11,501 nucleotides of DNA from Thermotogaceae bacterium. Its GTDB lineage: Bacteria > Thermotogota > Thermotogae > Thermotogales > Thermotogaceae. Position numbers and translations under genes: made by a program. The stretch lies in assembly GCA_021161105.1 (NCBI GenBank), contig JAGHBG010000151.1:1-11501 (forward strand), written 5' to 3'. The first letter of the stretch is position 1. Every line of letters starts with the position of its first letter. Positions 8,249-11,501 of the stretch are shown piece by piece. The notes under the pieces are model-generated. The model was not told the DNA's origin, made no database searches, and was given only the letters and a program-made list of their open reading frames with translations.

Positions 8249-8842
8249 TCAGAAAACCTTTTCTATCGCATCTAAAACTGAAAGGGCATATGATCTTATC
8301 TCATCCTCTGATTTAGGTGCTATTCCAATGATTTCCCATTCCTTACTACCATCATTGCAAGTAAGATGAGTAAGAATATATTTTCTATTAAATATCAAAG
8401 CTTCTTGAACATCATCTACAGAAATAGCCATGTCTGGTACATTAACAGCATCAAGAATAGCATATCCAACAATTAAAGGAAGTTGTGGAGATGTATTCGG
8501 ACCTTCTGCTCTCCCATCCAGACTCTCACCATCAAACTCTAACTCCACTTCTATCATAACCTTATTTTCAACGATGTCTTTTCTTACATCCATAAGAGCT
8601 ATCCTACGCCTTTTATATGTCCCATCTGACAGTTGTGCAACTGAAATTATTTTCCTATCCACTTTAAAACCCGTTAAAGCAAAAACGGCTGTTTCTATAT
8701 CTCTGACAACCTGTTTTGGACTTTTACCCTCTTTTGCAATAACATGGATTTCCTTAACTTTATCGCTATCCTCTACCACTTTAACCGCATTAACTCCTTC
8801 TATCTTAGAAATAATGCTTTCCAATTCTTTGGCTTCTACCAT
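8249..8842 (-). CDS. Conserved protein of unknown function, first gene of the infB operon
   Basis: 197 residues, soluble, no signal peptide or membrane segment, no cysteine cluster or recognised enzyme motif. It seems to have two halves. Residues 1-72 contain a run EIHVIAKEGKSPKQVVRDIE ending in KIISVAQL, a pattern I have the impression of seeing in other unassigned bacterial proteins. Residues ~73-197 contain charged strands (KVMIEVELEFDGESLDG) and a small-residue helix (PLIVGYAILDAVN), then a strand resembling the first half. The alternating strand-helix spacing suggests an alpha/beta fold. The start ATG has a GGGGGGATG site and lies ~22 bases from a predicted transcription start. It is 20 bases upstream of infB, so its level is tied to translation initiation factor supply. 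No function is claimed. Confidence 0.85.
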   Translation of the reverse strand: MVEAKELESIISKIEGVNAVKVVEDSDKVKEIHVIAKEGKSPKQVVRDIETAVFALTGFKVDRKIISVAQLSDGTYKRRRIALMDVRKDIVENKVMIEVELEFDGESLDGRAEGPNTSPQLPLIVGYAILDAVNVPDMAISVDDVQEALIFNRKYILTHLTCNDGSKEWEIIGIAPKSEDEIRSYALSVLDAIEKVF

Positions 8843-8859
8843 ATAACATCCCCCCAGCG

Positions 8860-8876
8860 TACTATAAAGTATAGTA
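8860..8876. repeat. 17-bp palindrome over the start site of the infB operon
   Basis: The sequence TACTATA-AAG-TATAGTA is a perfect inverted repeat with 7-base arms and a 3-base centre. It covers the right half of the extended -10 element and the expected transcription start of the minus-strand operon. The position suits an operator, but the AT-only arms overlap a -10 box, so part of the symmetry could be accidental. Confidence 0.45.
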
Positions 8877-8879
8877 GCA
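8871..8879 (-). promoter_or_regulatory. Extended -10 promoter of the unknown-infB-phosphatase-fliI operon
   Basis: On the minus strand TGCTACTAT (8871-8879) fits the extended -10 form TGnTAnnAT. No good -35 box is seen 16-18 bases upstream, which is tolerated for extended -10 promoters. The start would be near 8864, leaving about 22 bases of leader. It is the only promoter-like site between the tmRNA gene and the operon. Confidence 0.4.
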
Positions 8880-9018
8880 CAAAATCAGGATAAAGGTAGA
8901 GGAAAATATTGTGTTGAAATTTTTACAGAGAAGAATTTGTAAAGAAAAATTCAGGAAATGAAAAAGCAATCGCATGACACAATCACGGAAATCAGAAGTT
9001 TTAAACCAATACTACAAT

Positions 9019-9060
9019 AAAAAAATATGGAGGCGGGGGGATTCGAACCCCCGTCCGAAG
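9019..9060 (-). terminator. Probable 3' end/termination site of tmRNA
   Basis: A run of seven U (9019-9025) begins three bases after the last base of the mature tRNA-like end (9028). The GC-rich T arm (GGGGG/CCCCC) and acceptor stem directly before it may serve as the terminator hairpin. The spacing from the T arm to the U run is longer than in a standard terminator, so the call is tentative. Confidence 0.35.
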
Positions 9061-9385
9061 ATGGCTCACCCCGGGTTTCTCCGGGCGCAGCCCGCGTTTT
9101 CAATTTCGGTTGACCCACGCCCACGGGCAGGCCTGGATCAACCTATCCCCCTTTAATACTCCCATTAGCCTGGGGGAGAAGCTAATGGGAGGAGCCCGGT
9201 TTTATGACGCCCCACATCCAAGGCCCGGGCTACCCTGGAAGGGACGGCTGCCTATTCTCTATTAGGCAGCAACAGGCATAGTTTCGTTGGCACTTATCCT
9301 TTCCCCCACCTTTTTTTACGAGGAGGCAGGGCAACCTCGGCCCGCTTCCCGGGGCTTACCATCCCCGTCGAAACCATTCGCCCCC
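9028..9385 (-). ncRNA. ssrA: Transfer-messenger RNA (tmRNA)
   Basis: About 358 nt. tmRNA frees stalled ribosomes and tags the unfinished protein for degradation, with SmpB. The 5' end GGGGGCGAATGGTTTCGACG and the 3' end with T arm GGGGG-TTCGAAT-CCCCC form the tRNA-like domain. The 7-bp acceptor is GGGGGCG with CGCCTCC (one G-U pair), followed by discriminator A at 9028. The 3' CCA is not encoded (TAT follows), so it must be added by an enzyme. The tag reading frame lies at 9262-9291, and its stop codon sits in an 8-bp hairpin (GCTGCCTA/TAGGCAGC), as in other tmRNAs. GC-rich segments on both sides fit the usual pseudoknots. The gene is much richer in GC than its neighbours, typical of thermophile RNA genes. 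It has its own promoter and is not part of the infB operon. Confidence 0.96.
9262..9291 (-). other. tmRNA proteolysis-tag reading frame (ANETMPVAA)
   Basis: Resume codon GCC (9289-9291) opens GCC AAC GAA ACT ATG and continues CCT GTT GCT GCC, then TAA (9262-9264), followed directly by an in-frame TAG. The tag is therefore ANETMPVAA, preceded on the protein by the charged alanine. It has the ANE start and the small hydrophobic VAA end that Clp-type proteases recognise. The resume codon is placed by analogy with other tmRNAs. Confidence 0.88.
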
Positions 9386-9394
9386 GCGATTTTT

Positions 9395-9423
9395 ATTATA
9401 CAACTTCCGATTCAATTTGACTA
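9395..9423 (-). promoter_or_regulatory. Promoter of tmRNA
   Basis: On the minus strand TAGTCA (9418-9423, 4 of 6 to TTGACA) is followed after 17 bases by a perfect TATAAT (9395-9400). Initiation would fall at about 9388, only a few bases before the mature 5' end at 9385, so 5' processing by RNase P would remove a very short leader. Confidence 0.7.
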
Positions 9424-9506
9424 CAAAGACAAATAAAAGTTCAAAAACAATTGAATTTAAATTGACTAAATAATTTTTTCTTGGGTCAATGGAATTATAA
9501 ATATGC

Positions 9507-9539
9507 AAAATTTTTAAAATATTCAAAAAAATTTTTAAA
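9507..9539. repeat. Two copies of a 12-bp AT tract, 21 bp apart
   Basis: AAAATTTTTAAA occurs at 9507-9518 and again at 9528-9539. The 21-bp period equals two helical turns, so any bend from the A/T tracts would add up. The first copy lies just upstream of the -35 region of the envelope operon promoter, where an UP element would be; the second lies between the -35 and -10 boxes. Confidence 0.5.
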
Positions 9540-9549
9540 GGTGTATAAT
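9522..9549 (+). promoter_or_regulatory. Promoter of the small exported protein / vWA lipoprotein operon
   Basis: A perfect TATAAT at 9544-9549 stands 16 bases after TTCAAA (9522-9527, 4 of 6 to TTGACA). The start would be near 9556, with a ~35-base leader ahead of the first ATG. The promoter sits in an AT-rich region, so the -35 call is weaker than the -10. Confidence 0.55.
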
Positions 9550-9561
9550 GCTAATAGCATT
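9547..9561. repeat. 15-bp palindrome overlapping -10 box and start site
   Basis: AATGCTA-A-TAGCATT has perfect 7-base arms. It begins in the TATAAT box and extends through the predicted transcription start of the plus-strand envelope operon, a typical place for a repressor operator. It contains GC pairs in both arms, which makes chance symmetry less likely than for a pure AT repeat. Confidence 0.5.
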
Positions 9562-9591
9562 TAAGAAAATTATATTTTTGGAGGTGGTTTT

Positions 9592-10071
9592 ATGAGAAGG
9601 TTTCTTGTGTTTTTATTTGTTTTATCACTCGCATCTGTATTTTTAGCGACATCTCTTGGAGTATTTGGAGGGAAAGAAATTGGTGGAAGAGAAAGATTCT
9701 ATTTAGGAGCAATTTTCAAAACAGATGACCTCATAGGAATAGGCTTAGACGCAATTTATCCTGTTGAATCCTTTTCTTCTGCCGCAAATGAACTATCCGG
9801 TGCAAATTCTCTTGAGCTTGATCCATATCTATACCTGAACTTAGACCTTGGATTAAAGGTATACGCTGGTGTGGGAGCCATTGTACTTATTGATCTGAAC
9901 ACCTTCAACTTTACTCTATATTCAACTGAGGTATTAAGGGGAAAAGTTGGAGCTTCGATAAAATTAGGAAGCCTGAGCGTTTTCGCAGAAGGCATAGCAG
10001 CATTTACTTACTCACCCTTTGCGACAACAGGTATTTATGGTGCACAAGCTGGAATATGCTTGAACTTTTAA
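9592..10071 (+). CDS. Small exported protein of beta-barrel appearance
   Basis: 159 residues. Residues 1-~19 are a Sec signal peptide (RR, then a Leu/Val/Phe core, ending VFLA). The mature ~140 residues alternate polar and hydrophobic positions in short strands separated by Gly/Asn/Asp turns (for example RFYLGAIFK, LIGIGLDAIYP, YLYLNLDLGLKVYAGVGAIV) and end in an aromatic, GICLNF, as outer-membrane barrel proteins do. I infer a small envelope (toga) barrel or barrel-like protein; the family is not recognised. The start is supported by GGAGGTGG 6 bases upstream and by a promoter with a palindrome. The stop codon overlaps the ribosome site of the vWA lipoprotein gene 16 bases ahead, so the two form an operon. 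Confidence 0.8.
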   Translation: MRRFLVFLFVLSLASVFLATSLGVFGGKEIGGRERFYLGAIFKTDDLIGIGLDAIYPVESFSSAANELSGANSLELDPYLYLNLDLGLKVYAGVGAIVLIDLNTFNFTLYSTEVLRGKVGASIKLGSLSVFAEGIAAFTYSPFATTGIYGAQAGICLNF

Positions 10072-10087
10072 GGAGGTGATTTGAGTT

Positions 10088-11155
10088 ATGAAAAAACTGA
10101 TATGGATATTATCAATAATTTCCCTGATAATCATTATTTCTTCCTGTCAAAATGTTCCTATACTGCCAAGTGATATACCAGAAGATCCAGAGGGCGTAAC
10201 AGAGCCAACAACCTGGGGTGAAGATATAAAATTTAACATATCGCTCGATAAAACAGCTCAATTAACACCTATAGGAATTCCTGACACAACAAAGATAAAA
10301 ATATCATTTATCAATTATGATGTACCATCCGATATTTCTGCCGATAATTTCAAAGTCTTTGAAGACGAAAAATCTCAAGGGTTTGTCCTTTCCAAACTGA
10401 CTGAAACTACAAACAAGGTTGATATAATGATAATCATGGACGTCACGGGTAGTATGGGAGAAGAGATAAATGGACTTAAAAATTCTCTGGCAAATTTTAT
10501 AGATTATTTAAATGAAGAAGGATTTGATGTAAAGGTAGGATTGGTTCCATTTGGAGACTACGCACCAGCAAATGATACAACGACCGATGAAATTTCATTC
10601 GACCCTTCATGGCTTAATCTGTCCGATCTTACCTCAGCCAACGAATATGTAGAAAGCCTAACTACTGGATACGGTGGAGACTGGCCAGAAAATTCATATG
10701 GAGCCATCATGTATGCATGGAATAATGCTTCTTGGCGGGCTGGATCTCAAAGAATCTTCATTCTTTTGACGGATGCTTATTCTCATTACAAAGATGAAGA
10801 ATCCCCAACAGAATCTTTTGAACCAAAATACAACAAAGATGAGGTTATAAGTGCGCTTGAAGGATATGCAACGCTTTATATGGTTGCATCAACTGACGGG
10901 TTTAATGAATATGATACTGACTATCCTGATCCCGGTGATCTAAGAGAGATTGCGGTTAAAACAGGTGGTTTTGTCATTTACCAATCAGGTTACGAAGAAA
11001 TTGACCTGTCCAGTATAGGAATCGCTGATTCTATAAAATCAACCTTTATAATAGAATTTCAAAGCGACTCCCCGGGAAAAACTCATACAATTTCTGTATA
11101 CTACGAAGGGCCAAGTGACGAGCAAGGACATGCAGAAATAACGGCAGAATACTGA
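10088..11155 (+). CDS. Lipoprotein with von Willebrand factor A domain
   Basis: 355 residues. Residues 1-20 form a lipoprotein signal peptide ending IISSC, so C20 is the likely lipidated residue. A Pro/Glu-rich spacer (21-45) leads to a beta-domain (~46-108) with the ADNFKVFEDEK motif often seen before vWA domains. The vWA domain spans ~111-310, with MIDAS residues D118-x-T120-x-S122 (DVTGSM), the loop TTGYGGDWPENS (192-203) and LLTDA with D229. A C-terminal beta segment (~315-355) completes it. vWA domains bind protein ligands through a divalent metal, so this is an envelope-anchored adhesion or assembly protein; the partner is unknown, and the small barrel protein encoded just upstream is a candidate. 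The 11-base AAGGAGGTGAT (10070-10080) is a near-complete anti-SD match, suggesting strong translation. The DVTGS motif has Thr in place of the first Ser, which is common. Confidence 0.9.
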   Translation: MKKLIWILSIISLIIIISSCQNVPILPSDIPEDPEGVTEPTTWGEDIKFNISLDKTAQLTPIGIPDTTKIKISFINYDVPSDISADNFKVFEDEKSQGFVLSKLTETTNKVDIMIIMDVTGSMGEEINGLKNSLANFIDYLNEEGFDVKVGLVPFGDYAPANDTTTDEISFDPSWLNLSDLTSANEYVESLTTGYGGDWPENSYGAIMYAWNNASWRAGSQRIFILLTDAYSHYKDEESPTESFEPKYNKDEVISALEGYATLYMVASTDGFNEYDTDYPDPGDLREIAVKTGGFVIYQSGYEEIDLSSIGIADSIKSTFIIEFQSDSPGKTHTISVYYEGPSDEQGHAEITAEY

Positions 11156-11210
11156 GTAAAGTACTGATTTTTTGACCAAACAAATGGAATCTTACCTTGT
11201 AATTAGAAAC

Positions 11211-11257
11211 AAAAAACACCCCCGAGGTGGTGAAATAAAATACTGGGGGTGTTTTTT
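11211..11257 (+). terminator. Intrinsic terminator after the vWA lipoprotein gene
   Basis: Arms AAAAAACACCCCC (11211-11223) and GGGGGTGTTTTTT (11245-11257) are perfectly complementary, followed by more T to 11260. The core is CACCCCC/GGGGGTG, and the A run on the other side lets it work on both strands. The loop is 21 bases, longer than usual. It lies 55 bases after the stop codon. Confidence 0.9.
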
Positions 11258-11260
11258 TTT

Positions 11261-11501
11261 GGCTGAGAAAGGGCAAAAGTTCAAGAAGCCTCCCTGAAAC
11301 TTAATCAAAAAATCATTAGCCTTTATTCAAAAAAGCTTCTTTCAAAATACTACCGCTTTTCCCCTCAGGCACGAATGAGACTAACATCAAAGCATCGAAT
11401 AATTGCTCGAATTCGAACTAAGAATACCCCGATAATAGCTTTTAACATTGTTATATTCTCACTTGCTTAGTTTATCTTAATCTAAACCTATTAATTTGAC
11501 A
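11261..11501. other. Intergenic end of window, no supported gene
   Basis: No reading frame with a convincing start and ribosome site is seen on either strand. Only a 27-codon minus-strand frame (11365-11448) and a 10-bp palindrome TCGAATTCGA stand out, both within chance. The last six bases are TTGACA, possibly the -35 box of a gene beyond the edge. Confidence 0.5.

Noticed and set aside
6822..8369. Long plus-strand frames opposite infB and the unknown gene (for example 7383-7820, 7914-8369)
   Set aside because: They are shadows of a strongly conserved gene on the other strand and show low-complexity Phe/Leu-rich translations.
8922..8943. Inverted repeat TTTACA/TGTAAA with 10-base loop
   Set aside because: Six AT-rich base pairs in an AT-rich spacer with no link to a promoter or gene end.
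8974..9156. Plus-strand frame of 60 codons containing RRGDSNPRP
   Set aside because: It is the antisense of the tmRNA 3' end; the motif is the usual false translation of a tRNA-like T arm. No ribosome site fits.
11365..11448. 27-residue minus-strand frame, cationic and hydrophobic (MLKAIIGVFLVRIR at its start)
   Set aside because: It resembles a toxin-like small membrane peptide, but has only a weak ribosome site, no promoter and no partner RNA; chance is as likely.
11496..11501. TTGACA at the right edge
   Set aside because: It could be a -35 box, but the -10 region is outside the window.
1..11501. CRISPR array, tRNA genes, riboswitch or phage attachment site
   Set aside because: No regularly spaced repeats, no cloverleaf apart from the tmRNA end, and no long structured leader before any gene were found by eye.

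Overview
The window looks like chromosomal DNA from a thermophilic member of the Thermotogota, possibly of the Kosmotoga type. This rests on protein style and context, not on a database match. The protein genes are AT-rich with strong AGGAGGTG-type ribosome binding sites. The one structural RNA (tmRNA) is far more GC-rich than its surroundings, as in thermophiles, and motility, c-di-GMP and cell-envelope genes are mixed with translation genes.

Left part (1-2820, minus strand): an HD-GYP phosphodiesterase with an N-terminal receiver domain runs off the left edge, downstream of a methyl-accepting chemotaxis receptor (MCP). A good sigma-A-type promoter drives the MCP and probably both genes.

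Middle left (2815-4039, plus strand): a decayed IS256-family insertion sequence has a transposase broken by a frameshift and by internal and 5' deletions. Outward-facing -35-like boxes lie at or near both of its boundaries. It is followed by a 196-residue cytoplasmic protein resembling DUF5610, which converges on fliI with only 6 bases between them.

Centre (4046-8842, minus strand): a tight four-gene operon in the order unknown 197-aa protein, infB (translation initiation factor IF-2), inositol-monophosphatase-family enzyme, fliI (flagellar export ATPase). The last three genes overlap by 4 bases and by 1 base. A palindrome covers the predicted start site of the operon.

Right part (9019-11501): tmRNA (ssrA, minus strand, tag ANETMPVAA) has its own clear promoter. 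Divergent from it is a two-gene plus-strand envelope operon: a small exported protein of beta-barrel appearance and a lipoprotein with a von Willebrand A (MIDAS) domain. The operon has its own promoter, phased AT tracts and a palindrome, and ends in a strong terminator. The last ~240 bases hold no supported gene. The most promising unexplained items are the secreted vWA pair, the unknown gene leading the infB-fliI operon, the degenerate receiver on the HD-GYP protein, and the IS remnant lying between two genes that may use its ends as promoters.
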